Shown here: positions 46,407 through 55,739 of the stretch, piece after piece
Layout: each line of letters begins with the position of its first letter
Position numbering within the stretch: position 1 is the first letter of the stretch
DNA from: Mesorhizobium sp. YC-39
Lineage (GTDB): Bacteria; Pseudomonadota; Alphaproteobacteria; Rhizobiales; Rhizobiaceae
Assembly (NCBI RefSeq): GCF_025753795.1
Contig: NZ_JAOWPS010000001.1
Span: 1,488,001 to 1,552,000, forward strand
Length of the DNA: 64,000 nt
Direction of reading: 5' to 3'
Notes under the pieces: model-generated
The model's database searches: none
What the model saw: the letters and a program-made list of their open reading frames with translations, nothing else
What the model was told of the DNA's origin: nothing
Position numbers and translations under genes: made by a program

Positions 46407-47599
46407 TGCGCAAGGGATGCCGCATCATCGTCGTCGTCACCGCGCTGCCGCGCTGGATTTCCGATTTCAACCATGTCAGTACCGCGTTGGCCGAAGCTGG
46501 CCACGCCGTGGAAGTGTGGTCGCCGGACGACAACGGGCTCGCCACCGCCGGCTGGGATTCCAGACCGGCGATCGATGCCGCACGCGATGCGCTGGCGCCA
46601 GGTATCGCGACGCGGACAATGCCGTTCTCGCGCAATCGCGGACGGCCGAGCCTCTTGCGGATGGCGCGCGCCAGCTTGATGGTGGCGCGCGCGGCGCTGT
46701 TCAGCCCGGGCAGTGTGTTCATCCTGTGGTCGGCGCTGTCGATCATGCTGGCCGGGCCGTGGGTCCGGCTCAGCAACCGGCATGCCATCTATCTGGTCAC
46801 CGGACTGGGCGCGTGCTTCTCAGTCGCGCAGCGCGACAGCCTGACGACGCGGCTGATCTGTATTGTCTATCGCTTCGTCTTCGCCAGCCGGCGCGCGATC
46901 GTCATCGTCCACAATCACGAGGACAAGGCCGAACTGATCAGGCGCACCGGTGTCGCGGCGGACCGCGTGATCGTCACCGGCGGTTGCGGCGTCATGCCGG
47001 AGGACTTCCCCTACAAGGAAGTTCGCACGGTCGGCGCGCGGCCGACGATACTCGTTCCTGGGCGACTGTTGCGCGACAAGGGCGTGCTGGACGCAGCCGC
47101 CGCATCGGGCATCCTGTCCGAACGGGGCGTGGCGCATCGCATGGTGTTCACCTCGAACCCGATGAGCGGCCGCGCCGACGCGCTGACGGAAGCGGAACTG
47201 GCGCGGGCGCGCTCCTATCCCGATGTGGCGTTCATCGGGTACCAGCCGAGCATCACCGCGCTGTACGCCGGGGCGGACATCGCCTGCATCCCATCGTGGT
47301 ATCGCGAGGGATTGCAGACCGCCTTGCTCGAATCCGCGTCCTCGGGGTGCCCGATCGTCGCGTGCGACAATGTCGGGGTGCGCGATTTCCTGCGACCCGA
47401 AATCGAAGGACTGGTCGTGCCGCCGCATGCGCCGGCACCGCTGGCCGACGCGCTGGAGCGGATGATCCGCGAACCCGGCCTCGCCGAGCGGCTGCGGACC
47501 GCTGCTCATGCCCGGTTCCTGTCCGGCTTCACGCGGCGGCACATGGTGGAGACGACGCTGGCAGCGATGCGCCGCACCGGCATCGAGACGCCGCTATGA
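46403..47599 (+). CDS. GT4-family glycosyltransferase
   Basis: A 398-residue GT-B enzyme. N-terminal half: IIVVVTALPRWISDFNHVSTALAEAGHAVEVW. C-terminal half: ILVPGRLLRDKGVLDAA and the donor site PSWYREGLQTALLESASSGCPIVACDNVGVRDFL. It should move a nucleotide-sugar residue onto a glycan or other acceptor at the membrane. The ATG overlaps the methyltransferase stop, and its own stop overlaps the next start (ATGA). Confidence 0.88.
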   Translation: MMRKGCRIIVVVTALPRWISDFNHVSTALAEAGHAVEVWSPDDNGLATAGWDSRPAIDAARDALAPGIATRTMPFSRNRGRPSLLRMARASLMVARAALFSPGSVFILWSALSIMLAGPWVRLSNRHAIYLVTGLGACFSVAQRDSLTTRLICIVYRFVFASRRAIVIVHNHEDKAELIRRTGVAADRVIVTGGCGVMPEDFPYKEVRTVGARPTILVPGRLLRDKGVLDAAAASGILSERGVAHRMVFTSNPMSGRADALTEAELARARSYPDVAFIGYQPSITALYAGADIACIPSWYREGLQTALLESASSGCPIVACDNVGVRDFLRPEIEGLVVPPHAPAPLADALERMIREPGLAERLRTAAHARFLSGFTRRHMVETTLAAMRRTGIETPL

Positions 47600-48513
47600 G
47601 CGATGACGCATGGACCGGTCTGATCATGGCCGGCGGGCAGGGCGAGCGCATGGCGCGCTCCGGCGTAGTCGGGCGCAAGCCACTGGTCGAGGTCGGCGGG
47701 GTCAGCCTGCTCGAGCGCAACATCTGGATGATGGCGCGTGGCGGATGCCGGCGCATCTTTGTCGCGCTGACCCGTGCCGACGCAACGCGTGAGGCGGACA
47801 GATTTGCCGATTTCGCCGCACGCGCCGCCGGCATTGGCGTGGCGGTCGTGCCGTTGATCGAGGAGGTGCCGCTGGGCAATTTCGGCGCGGCGACGATGCT
47901 GTCGGGCGAGGCCGGCGACGTGCTGGTGGTGTATGCCGACAATCTCACCACGCTCGATCTGGCGGCGCTGGCCGCCGCGCACCGTGCGTCCGGCGCGGCG
48001 ATGACGTTGGCGGCACATGACGAGCCGTTCCGCATACCCTATGGCGCGCTCGAGGTGAGCGCGCGCGATCCTGACCTGCTCACCGCCTATCGCGAGAAGC
48101 CAGTCTATCCGATCCTGGTCGGCAGCGGGCTTGCGGTAGTGACCGCTGCCGCGTTGAGCAGCCTGCCGCAGGGCACGCCGCTCGGCCTGGTCGATGCCGC
48201 CAACCGGTTGACGGCCGGTGGGGCGGCGGTGCGGCTATATCGCCACCAGGCTTCATGGGTCGACGTCAATGACGCCGCCAAGCTGGCCGCTGCAGAAGCC
48301 TTGCTCCTGAGCGATGCCGCCTTCGAAGCATGGTGGCCGGGAGAGGTCGCGCGCGAGATCCGGATCGCGGGCGGCAATGCAAGCTATGTTTGCGACGCGA
48401 TGACGGAAGCCGGCGTGCTGCGCGTTCATGTCGGCGCGACGGGTGCGCTTAGTGGCGACGAGCTGCCGGAGCCGGTGCGCCGGCGCCTCGCAGCACGGGG
48501 GCAGGGGGAGTGA
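47596..48513 (+). CDS. Sugar-1-phosphate nucleotidyltransferase
   Basis: A 305-residue GT-A fold transferase. The N-terminal site is GLIMAGGQGERMARSGVVGRKPLVEVGG, followed by VYADNLTTLDL and GSGLAVVTAAALSSLP. It should join NTP and a sugar 1-phosphate. The base and sugar cannot be told. It is overlapped by four bases on both sides and could feed the glycosyltransferase and epimerases beside it. Confidence 0.87.
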   Translation: MSDDAWTGLIMAGGQGERMARSGVVGRKPLVEVGGVSLLERNIWMMARGGCRRIFVALTRADATREADRFADFAARAAGIGVAVVPLIEEVPLGNFGAATMLSGEAGDVLVVYADNLTTLDLAALAAAHRASGAAMTLAAHDEPFRIPYGALEVSARDPDLLTAYREKPVYPILVGSGLAVVTAAALSSLPQGTPLGLVDAANRLTAGGAAVRLYRHQASWVDVNDAAKLAAAEALLLSDAAFEAWWPGEVAREIRIAGGNASYVCDAMTEAGVLRVHVGATGALSGDELPEPVRRRLAARGQGE

Positions 48514-49388
48514 TCGGCATCACCGGTGCGAACGGCTTTATCGGCCGGGCGGTGCTGCGCCGGATCGGCGAGGATGCGTGCGTGGCGCATGCCGGCCCGA
48601 TCGACGGGGAAGCGGGGGCGATAGACATTTGTGATCAGCCGGCGCTGGAGGCGTTGTTCGCCGGGATCGACACCATCGTTCATCTTGCCGGGCCCAGTTC
48701 CGTCGCGGCCTCGTTCGACGCGCCGGCGGCATTCGCCCGCGCACATGTGTTGGGCACGGCGACATTGCTCGCCGCCGCCGAGCGGATCGGCGTTCAGCGC
48801 TTCGTCCATGTGTCGTCGGCCGAGGTTTATGGTCGCCCGGACACCGCGTGCGTATCGGAGAGCGCGCCACTTCTGCCACTCTCGCCTTATGGCGCGGCAA
48901 AGGCGGCGGCAGAGCAACTCGTCTCGGGTGCGGTACGGCGAGGGGCGCTGGAGTCGGCAATCATTGTGCGACCCTTCTCGGTCTACGGCCCGGGGATGCG
49001 CGCAAACGGGTTGGTCGGCCGGCTGGCAGCGCAGGCGCGCCTGCGACAGCCGATGCGCGTCTTCTCGGCCGATACGGTGCGCGATTACGTGCATGTCGAC
49101 GACCTGGCGCGGGGATTGCTGATGGCCGCCGCGCGCGACGAACCGGGCCTGCTGACGCTCAACATGGCCTCCGGCACCGGGACCGACGTCGCCGCGCTCG
49201 CCGCCGCCTTCGCGAGGATCGGCGGCGGGCCGGACGCGCTGATCGTCGAGGAGCAAGGCGACCGATCGCGCGCGCTCGACATCGCGCATCTCGTCGCCGA
49301 CGTGTCGCTGGCGCGCGAGACGCTTGGTTGGCGGGCGGAGGTCGCCCTGGTCGATGGCGTGCGCGAATGCCTGGGTGAGATGGTGTGA
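48510..49388 (+). CDS. NAD-dependent epimerase/dehydratase 1
   Basis: A 292-residue extended SDR. NAD site GITGANGFIGRAVLRRIG at the start, HLAGPSS, VSSAEVYGRPD and the catalytic YGAAK (SPYGAAKAAAEQL). The family acts on nucleotide sugars. The GTG start overlaps the previous stop. Its position next to a second family member suggests two sugar modifications in series. Confidence 0.87.
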   Translation: MIGITGANGFIGRAVLRRIGEDACVAHAGPIDGEAGAIDICDQPALEALFAGIDTIVHLAGPSSVAASFDAPAAFARAHVLGTATLLAAAERIGVQRFVHVSSAEVYGRPDTACVSESAPLLPLSPYGAAKAAAEQLVSGAVRRGALESAIIVRPFSVYGPGMRANGLVGRLAAQARLRQPMRVFSADTVRDYVHVDDLARGLLMAAARDEPGLLTLNMASGTGTDVAALAAAFARIGGGPDALIVEEQGDRSRALDIAHLVADVSLARETLGWRAEVALVDGVRECLGEMV

Positions 49389-50383
49389 CGCGGACGATCT
49401 TGGTCACCGGCGCGCAAGGGTTCATTGGCCGCTATCTGGTGCGCGCCTTGTGCAATCGCGGCGATTGCCGGGTGGTCGGCGTCGGGCGTTCGCCGGGCAA
49501 TACGACACGCTTCACTCACACCATCCATCCCGGCGGTGTCGAGCGCGCCGCGCCGCTGCCAAATGCCCTGGTGCCCGACGCGCCGAATTATGCCTATGTC
49601 GCCACCGACCTGTCGGATGCGGCCGCAGCCACGCAGCTGATCGCGGAAACGGCGCCTGATATCGTCTTCCATCTTGCCGGATCGCTGCGCGACGAACCGT
49701 TCGATCGGCTGGTGACCAATAACATCGTCGCCACGCGCCATCTCTGCGAAGCGCTGGCGGCGCACGGCGCGGTGCTGGTGCTGGGATCCTCGGGCTCGAT
49801 CTATGGCGAACTCGGCGGCGGGGGCCTGCCGCTGGTCGAAACTGGCGCGACCGAGCCTATCGACCTCTACGCCGCGACCAAGCGTGCCAGCGAGGACATC
49901 GTGCGAATCGCAACGCGCGCGGGAAGGATCGACGGCCGCGTGGCGCGCATCTTCAACGTCGTCGGTCCGGGCCAGGAGGAGCGCCATGTCGCCGGCCGCA
50001 TCGCCAGCCAACTCACTGAGCTAAGGGTGGGGCGCCGCAATGGCATCGCCCTCGGTCCGCTGACCGCGTGGCGCGACTTCATCGACGTGCGCGACGTGGC
50101 CGATGCGCTGGTCGCGATCGGCTTCGCCGGGACCGGTGATATATTCTATAACGTCGCCTCGGGGCACGAGACGCAGATCGCCACCGTCTACGATCTGCTC
50201 GTCGCCGCGGCTGGGATTGCCGATCCCCCGCTGACACCACTCCCGGGACGGGGAGTGGATATGGCGCGGCAGGTGGTCGATGTCGGTCGGCTGCGCGCGC
50301 TCGGCTGGAAGCCCCGTGTCGATCTTCCGCAGAGTCTCGGCGACGTGATGCAGTATTATCTCGAACTGGAGACCAAAGCGTGA
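49385..50383 (+). CDS. NAD-dependent epimerase/dehydratase 2
   Basis: A 332-residue extended SDR: ILVTGAQGFIGRYLVRALCNRG, VFHLAGSLRDEPF, LGSSGSIYGELGG and YAATKRASEDIV for the Tyr-x3-Lys. It resembles GDP-mannose dehydratase/epimerase-type enzymes in length, but the substrate is unknown. The GTG start overlaps the previous stop, and the next start overlaps its own stop. It is the last complete gene of the cassette. Confidence 0.87.
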   Translation: MTRTILVTGAQGFIGRYLVRALCNRGDCRVVGVGRSPGNTTRFTHTIHPGGVERAAPLPNALVPDAPNYAYVATDLSDAAAATQLIAETAPDIVFHLAGSLRDEPFDRLVTNNIVATRHLCEALAAHGAVLVLGSSGSIYGELGGGGLPLVETGATEPIDLYAATKRASEDIVRIATRAGRIDGRVARIFNVVGPGQEERHVAGRIASQLTELRVGRRNGIALGPLTAWRDFIDVRDVADALVAIGFAGTGDIFYNVASGHETQIATVYDLLVAAAGIADPPLTPLPGRGVDMARQVVDVGRLRALGWKPRVDLPQSLGDVMQYYLELETKA

Positions 50384-50463
50384 CGGTGGACGCGGTTCTC
50401 GGATATGGGCTACTGCGAGCGCTGCGCCGTGTTGTGTGCCTTGAACGCCGCGCGAAGGCTTAG
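50380..50463 (+). pseudogene. Truncated first codons of the next cassette gene
   Basis: A GTG overlaps the preceding stop exactly as the earlier cassette genes do, and reads VTVDAVLGYGLLRALRRVVC before entering the 3' end of the opposite-strand gene and stopping at 50461. The cassette originally continued; a recombination near 50420-50440 removed the rest. Too little remains to name the gene. Confidence 0.6.
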
Positions 50464-51435
50464 TGCCTCCGGGCTGGAACTGCCCAGCTTGGTGTCCCCG
50501 TTCTGCGATCCCCACGCGTAGGCAAAGTCAAATACTGGATTGGGAGAGTAGGTGGCCCAGCGCGCGAATATCTGGTTCGCCTGGTCCGGTGTCGGCAGTT
50601 TATAAACGTCTTTGACCCCGCCGGAATAGGTCGTCCAGCCGCCACCGCCAAAGGCTTGGAACACAGGCACGATCTTATTGAGCGGGATGCCGGCGGCAAC
50701 GGCCGCCTCGACCGTCCTGTCGATGAAGTCCAGATCGAAAACCGTGCCGCGCACCGGATACGGATCGAGGCCGAAGAAATCGATCCCGGTGTTGGCGGGA
50801 TTGAAGGTGTTCATGAAGGCGGGGGCTTCAAAGGATCCCATGTCCATCAGCGTTATGAACGTCACCGCCCCGGGCACATTGGCCCTGATCCAGTCGGCCT
50901 CTGCTTTGAGGTCTGCCGGTCTAACGGCCGGAGAGTGGTACTTGCCGGTGATGTCCGGCTCATCACAGAGGCGAAAGCCGAACAGCTTCGGGTTGCCGAT
51001 GAACGGCTTGACCTTGGCGATGAAACGCGGCGTGACGCCGCCACTCTCATCAAGCCAGATCAGCCCCTTCATCCCGGGAGGGAGCGCATTGAGTTGCTCG
51101 ACATATTGTACGTCAGCGAGGTTGAAGCCCGCGGCCGCGATTGCAGCAGCCGAACCGCCAGAGGTGTAATGCAGGGTTATGCCATTCTCCTCTGCCAACA
51201 ATTTGGCTTGGCCATAAATCAATAGAATGAGCAGGGCTAAGACGCACAGGATGCTCATGCGAGCAATCATTGAGTCGCCGAAAGAAATCAAAGAATCGAG
51301 ACGCTTAAGCTGTGGTCGTTGCCTTGTTGGAGCGGCGCCATGTCTCGACACGACGGTCTGCATCGCAACGGCAGGCTCGGCGACGATAAGTCGGCAGGCG
51401 TTCGCGATGGTAGATTTCATTATACAGCGGTCCAT
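50410..51435 (-). CDS. Putative membrane-anchored TIM-barrel glycosidase
   Basis: A 341-residue protein when started at ATG 51435, which has GGAG 9 bases upstream and directly follows the previous stop; ATG 51270 is an alternative. A hydrophobic anchor (SILCVLALLILLIYG, about 61-75) is followed by a barrel with RLCDEPDITGKYHSP, TFITLMDMG, GLDPYPVRG and AFGGGGWTTY. The acidic residues in CDEP and DPYP suit a glycoside hydrolase, but I cannot name the family. It is the last gene of the cyclitol-type operon, probably acting outside the cytoplasm. Confidence 0.6.
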   Translation of the reverse strand: MDRCIMKSTIANACRLIVAEPAVAMQTVVSRHGAAPTRQRPQLKRLDSLISFGDSMIARMSILCVLALLILLIYGQAKLLAEENGITLHYTSGGSAAAIAAAGFNLADVQYVEQLNALPPGMKGLIWLDESGGVTPRFIAKVKPFIGNPKLFGFRLCDEPDITGKYHSPAVRPADLKAEADWIRANVPGAVTFITLMDMGSFEAPAFMNTFNPANTGIDFFGLDPYPVRGTVFDLDFIDRTVEAAVAAGIPLNKIVPVFQAFGGGGWTTYSGGVKDVYKLPTPDQANQIFARWATYSPNPVFDFAYAWGSQNGDTKLGSSSPEALSLRAAFKAHNTAQRSQ

Positions 51436-52389
51436 CTATCGTTTCTCCGAAACAGGGACCCTGCCTTCGATCCTGGGAACACCGCATCCACTTTCGCAGC
51501 CAACACCATCGGGGCCATCCAGGTGGCCCGACAACATCGACCTCCTGATAAACATCTTCAGTCGGGCGAGGTCCCGACGGATGCGAGGTCCAGCATCATC
51601 GCAATAGTCGCCCTCGAGCGTGAAGGATGTAGGCCTCGGCTGGCGCGCGAAGGCAGCAAACGTAAGCTCTAGCTCGGCAACACCGTCGCCCAGCGGCACA
51701 TCCCCCTCGACCGACATTCCCAAGGCATCCTTGAGGTGGATGTCCGGCGATGCGATGTCAGCAAGTCGCGCCCAAATAGAGGCTGCGGCATGCCCGTAGA
51801 TAGCGGGATTTCCCGTGTCAAACTGCATGCAGATGCCCGGCTGGCCAACTGCTTCAAGAATCTGGAGTGTTCCTTCCCAGTCAAGCCCGCTTTCGTATGC
51901 CAAAGTAATCCCTGCGGCTCGGGCGGGACCAAGTGCGAAACGCAGCACTTCGGCTGTTTTGGCCACGTCCTCGGGCGTCCGAACGAGGCTCTGGCGAAAG
52001 CCCGGAATGATGATCCTAGGCACCCGCAGACAGTCCGCCACTCCAATCGCTTGCAAAATACTTCGCCGGACTTGCAACGCTTCCTCGCTACCCTTCCGCG
52101 CAGTCAGTCCAAGATCGTTGAGTCGATTGACTGCAAGGGCGGTGATCGGAAGCGCGAAACGGCATGACGCTGTGTCGAAGTCCGCCAATACTCCGACGTT
52201 TGTGAGATCAGGCCCGCGATTCGGGCCGCCCAAGTCGACGTGAACGTGATCGAGACCCGCGGCGTAGGCGGTTTCAAATCCGGCCAGACCCCGATCGCCC
52301 ACCTTCCACAGCGCGACCCCGATTTGTGGTCGATAGATACTCTGTGAGACAGTCAAATGCGCGTTACTCGTTAACGGGCGTCCCTTCAA
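51436..52389 (-). CDS. TIM-barrel sugar phosphate isomerase/epimerase
   Basis: A 317-residue AP-endonuclease-2-like barrel. The metal ligands can be placed: Glu in LAYESGLDWEG, Asp in MQFDTGNPAIYG, His in DIHLKDALG and Glu in TLEGDY. Such enzymes epimerise or isomerise sugars and cyclitols. The TTG start at 52389 has GGAGGT upstream and overlaps the dehydrogenase stop. In this operon it could epimerise a phosphorylated C7-cyclitol, as AcbO does in acarbose synthesis (functional analogy from memory, not shown here). Confidence 0.78.
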   Translation of the reverse strand: MKGRPLTSNAHLTVSQSIYRPQIGVALWKVGDRGLAGFETAYAAGLDHVHVDLGGPNRGPDLTNVGVLADFDTASCRFALPITALAVNRLNDLGLTARKGSEEALQVRRSILQAIGVADCLRVPRIIIPGFRQSLVRTPEDVAKTAEVLRFALGPARAAGITLAYESGLDWEGTLQILEAVGQPGICMQFDTGNPAIYGHAAASIWARLADIASPDIHLKDALGMSVEGDVPLGDGVAELELTFAAFARQPRPTSFTLEGDYCDDAGPRIRRDLARLKMFIRRSMLSGHLDGPDGVGCESGCGVPRIEGRVPVSEKR

Positions 52390-53450
52390 GTTCGCCACCT
52401 CCGAAAGTCGATCCCAAGCTTGGTCCAAGATCTAACCGGCGGATGGCCGACAGCGTCGCGTAGGGTACGGACAGCTTCCTCCGGATCAGCCACGATCGTC
52501 AGAAGCGGCCGATAGCTATCGGGGCGGGCACAGAGGTCGAGCATTGCACGGGTCAGCATCGCGTTGGAAGAACCGCGGTGCCCCGTGATCGACACCCGCT
52601 TGTGGCCGATAGCTGTTTGGCATTGCTCGGCCAGCGGCCAACCGACACGTCCGCCGGTATTTCGCGCGCGGACTTCGCTGAGATCGACCCCGGGCAGACG
52701 CGGGTCCCGACCCTCGGATGGGAGACCTCCGAAGAGATGGAGGATGCCATCGTCGCACAAGGCGTCGAGCCCGATACTGAGGGCGGCGGCTACATCCTGG
52801 CGCGAGGAACATAGGATCACAGTGTCGAATGCTCCGGACTCAATACCCGCCGTCTCTTTCGTCCCTATGACTGTTACGTCCCGAACCGACGCGCAGGCAG
52901 TTTTGAGCGCAATACGAAGCAGTTGGCCGATCGTACCTCGTCCCACCACCAACACACGGATCGGTTCCGCAACCCGTTCGAGAATGCCTCCGCAAGTCAG
53001 GACGGATGCGAGCGGCTCAGCGAGAATAGCGAGATCGGCAGCCAGTTCCGCGGGCGACGGAACGACCAAGGACCGCAACCGGGCAGGCACGAGAAAGCGC
53101 TGCTGCATCATCCCGTCGAGAGTATGGCCGAGTTCTGCGGCGCCCCAGTCTGGCGTTGGATTTACAGCAATCGTCGCACCTAGCCAGCGCTCGTCCGCTT
53201 TCGCAGCCACTTCGTCGACAACCGCGAGGCCCTCATGGCCAAGGATCCGGGCTGGATCGTCACGCACGCCGCGCAGAATCTGGAGATCGGTCCCACAGAC
53301 GCCGGCAATAAGGGTTCGGCACACAAAATCGCCCGGTAGCGCCACGGGTTTCCGGACCTGCTCCAGTCTTGGGGCGCCCATGCCCGGCGGCCGCACCAGA
53401 GCGAGGTGCGATTTCGTTCCGGCCGAGCTGATCCGATCACCGGAAAACAT
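52386..53450 (-). CDS. Zinc-type alcohol dehydrogenase (MDR)
   Basis: A 354-residue MDR protein. Catalytic zinc ligands are Cys52 (AGVCGTDLQ), His72-Glu73 (LGHEG) and Glu145 (LAEPLAS); the NAD site is VLVVGRGTIGQLL. The four-Cys structural zinc lobe is missing (NPTPDWGAAELGH in its place). It overlaps the ROK kinase end by 14 bases. By context it may oxidise or reduce a cyclitol or sugar; a dehydrogenase of this superfamily (AcbL) follows the kinase step in acarbose synthesis (from memory). Confidence 0.82.
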   Translation of the reverse strand: MFSGDRISSAGTKSHLALVRPPGMGAPRLEQVRKPVALPGDFVCRTLIAGVCGTDLQILRGVRDDPARILGHEGLAVVDEVAAKADERWLGATIAVNPTPDWGAAELGHTLDGMMQQRFLVPARLRSLVVPSPAELAADLAILAEPLASVLTCGGILERVAEPIRVLVVGRGTIGQLLRIALKTACASVRDVTVIGTKETAGIESGAFDTVILCSSRQDVAAALSIGLDALCDDGILHLFGGLPSEGRDPRLPGVDLSEVRARNTGGRVGWPLAEQCQTAIGHKRVSITGHRGSSNAMLTRAMLDLCARPDSYRPLLTIVADPEEAVRTLRDAVGHPPVRSWTKLGIDFRRWRT

Positions 53451-54513
53451 GGATGCTTCGCCCTTCATCCGCCATCTCGGCGAGATGGCCCGCACCGATC
53501 AGTCCAGACAGGTCCCCCGGCGAGACGATACGCAGCCGGCGGGCGAAATAGGACGAATCGCATTCAGTGATCTGGAACAATCCGTGGTCGCGGAATTGCC
53601 GATCAAGGCTAGCCGAATAGGCTGGTTCGAGTGCATCCACGACACCCCCGGCGAGAACAATTGAATCAAGTAGCGGATCATGTGTCAGGAGTGCGGAGAA
53701 AATAGTTGCCAGCGGTCGCGTGATCGTAGCGAGGACGTCTAAGGCGAGGGCATCAGCGGCCGCCACCCCACGCGAGAATGCCGCGAGCATGGTGTCATCA
53801 TCCCCGTCGCGTGCGGCGGCCATCGTCGACCCTGCCAGCGCATCCGGGGAAAGAGCTGACAACTCGCGCAGTAGTTTCAACACGCCGCGCCCGGACGAAT
53901 AGGCGTTCAGATGGTCGGCTCCACCGCAATCGCAGATAAACTTGAGACGTGTGCCGCGGAAGAAAGCTTCCACTTTGATATGGCCAATTTCGCCCTGTAT
54001 GCCGTGTACGGGATCGACCGGCACGCCGCCTCGCGCGAAATCGTAGAGCCTCGCCCCGATTCCGGTGCTCACCGTGACGAACAGGATACGCGAATGGCTC
54101 CCCGGATCGCAGGTCTGTATGTAGGATGCCAGTCCAGCGGTCACGTCATTCGCGATCGTCCAGCGGGTGTCCAGCCGACGGCGTGTCAGCGCCGCCTGGA
54201 ATTCGAAAGGTCCTGACCTCGGGCCCCAAAGTGGGCCAGATTGCAGCACACGACCGCTACGAGCATTCAAGGGTGCTCCAAGTGAGATACCGGCATGCTT
54301 GATCGCGGTTCCGCTCTGCAACTGCAGGCGGTTGGTCTCGGCCACCAGATAGTCGGCCAACGCTTCCTGGAGTTCGATGGGGCTGTGGTGAGCCGTGTTA
54401 AGGTAGTTGATCGCAGGTCGTCGCGTCACTGGACCCAGCCGTCCATTGGACCACAGCGCCGAACGAAAATGCGTGCCGCCGATATCAAAGACAGCAATTT
54501 CCTTATCGGTCAT
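53437..54513 (-). CDS. ROK-family sugar/cyclitol kinase
   Basis: A 358-residue ROK kinase. Phosphate loop DIGGTHFRSALW (10-21), GISLGAPLN, NDVTAGL, VSTGIGARL, QGEIGHIKVE and an altered zinc site CDCGGADHLNAYSSG with only two of the usual Cys. It uses ATP to phosphorylate a sugar or cyclitol. The ATG overlaps the GH4-like gene stop. AcbM, the 2-epi-5-epi-valiolone 7-kinase of acarbose clusters, is also related to ROK kinases (from memory), so the same step is plausible here. A glucokinase role is the simpler alternative. Confidence 0.82.
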   Translation of the reverse strand: MTDKEIAVFDIGGTHFRSALWSNGRLGPVTRRPAINYLNTAHHSPIELQEALADYLVAETNRLQLQSGTAIKHAGISLGAPLNARSGRVLQSGPLWGPRSGPFEFQAALTRRRLDTRWTIANDVTAGLASYIQTCDPGSHSRILFVTVSTGIGARLYDFARGGVPVDPVHGIQGEIGHIKVEAFFRGTRLKFICDCGGADHLNAYSSGRGVLKLLRELSALSPDALAGSTMAAARDGDDDTMLAAFSRGVAAADALALDVLATITRPLATIFSALLTHDPLLDSIVLAGGVVDALEPAYSASLDRQFRDHGLFQITECDSSYFARRLRIVSPGDLSGLIGAGHLAEMADEGRSIHVFR

Positions 54514-55739
54514 TGCTGGCCTCGCACGGTTGGCGGATTGCTGGCAGCATCGCGCCAGGTCCGGAAAATTCGTGCAGCCGCAGTTCGAATTTTGTCGGAA
54601 GGCGTGATTCGATCGGCTTCGAGCGCTGCACCGATCGTATACGGCGTTGGATCGGCGAGCGCTGCCAGGCACAATCGTTCGTGATGTTCGAACGCCGCGA
54701 GCCAGTCGCGGAATGCCCCGTTCGCTGGTGCGGATTCGATAATATCGATGCGATCACCAAGGACGTGGGCTCGCCGCTCCTGAACGAAAAGTCCATCCAC
54801 CGCGACGTTTATGGTGGCATCGTAGCCCTGCGCTCCGACGCGAGCGGCGACGAGCGGTACGACAGCTTGCGCATACCAAGGCATATCACGCTTTGCTATT
54901 TGCGCCGGCCGTCCTTTAGGATCCGCGATAAGTTCCCTGGCAATCGCATCTCTAAGAGACATTAGTGCTGCCGCCCGACCCTTGTCGTGCACAGACCGGC
55001 CGTCGAAAAAAGCGAAGTATTTCGTTGAAATTGCGCCAAGGCGAAGAATATCGTCCCGGTACTTCTGCGTTGCGCTATCTGGGGCCAACCGGAGAACGCG
55101 CTGCAGGAGATCCTCTCCGTCACGGGTCCTGGCGATGGGGATAAAGCCTCTGTGATTGAGGCCCTCGTAACTCCAGTAAAGTTCGGTCGGATCGATGCGC
55201 AGCGCCTTCGCGAAAGCCTGAAGTGTGGCAAGGGGAAGTTCGCAGATGCCGACCGCAGCCACGCCGCGGCGGAGCATCATGGCCGTCGTCAGGCTCAGCG
55301 GGTTGATCATGTTCACGACGAAGGCACCGGGACAGATCGCCTTCATGCGGATCGCGAGATCGTCTACCGGCCGCATTTGACGGAAGGCAGAGAGCAGGCC
55401 GCAGGGTCCCAACGTTTCGTCGGCCAGGCATCCCAACTCGCATGCGAAGCGTTCGTCATCGGCCCTCGCCTCAAGCCCGCCGAAGCGCGTCTGGACAATC
55501 ACGATCTCCGCGTCGGTCAGGGCCGCATCGAGACCCGTGGTGGATATGACCGAGGTTCTGAATGCTCCCAGCCGGTGCCGGGCATAATGTGCAACCGCAT
55601 CGAGGTTTTGCACGTTGCGCCCTTGCAGGACCAACACCCACTCGCCCAGTCGTTGGCTTAACGGCTTGCTTGCCTCAATCGCATCGACGAGCGCCACCGT
55701 GAAGGGCGAACTTCCGCCGAGGACGCAGACCCGCGTCAT
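54510..55739 (-). CDS. GH4-family NAD/metal-dependent enzyme
   Basis: A 409-residue GH4-like protein. NAD loop CVLGGSSPFTVALV (5-18), DETLGPCGLLSAFR (108-121), NMINPLS (143-149), metal Cys166 in GICELP and His196 in GLNHRGF. GH4 enzymes cleave glycosides by transient NAD oxidation at C3 and elimination. Its place in a cyclase-kinase-dehydrogenase operon is unusual. It may hydrolyse a 6-phospho-glycoside, or use the same redox-elimination chemistry on a cyclitol (inference). The start overlaps the stop of the 51-residue ORF. Confidence 0.82.
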   Translation of the reverse strand: MTRVCVLGGSSPFTVALVDAIEASKPLSQRLGEWVLVLQGRNVQNLDAVAHYARHRLGAFRTSVISTTGLDAALTDAEIVIVQTRFGGLEARADDERFACELGCLADETLGPCGLLSAFRQMRPVDDLAIRMKAICPGAFVVNMINPLSLTTAMMLRRGVAAVGICELPLATLQAFAKALRIDPTELYWSYEGLNHRGFIPIARTRDGEDLLQRVLRLAPDSATQKYRDDILRLGAISTKYFAFFDGRSVHDKGRAAALMSLRDAIARELIADPKGRPAQIAKRDMPWYAQAVVPLVAARVGAQGYDATINVAVDGLFVQERRAHVLGDRIDIIESAPANGAFRDWLAAFEHHERLCLAALADPTPYTIGAALEADRITPSDKIRTAAARIFRTWRDAASNPPTVRGQQ

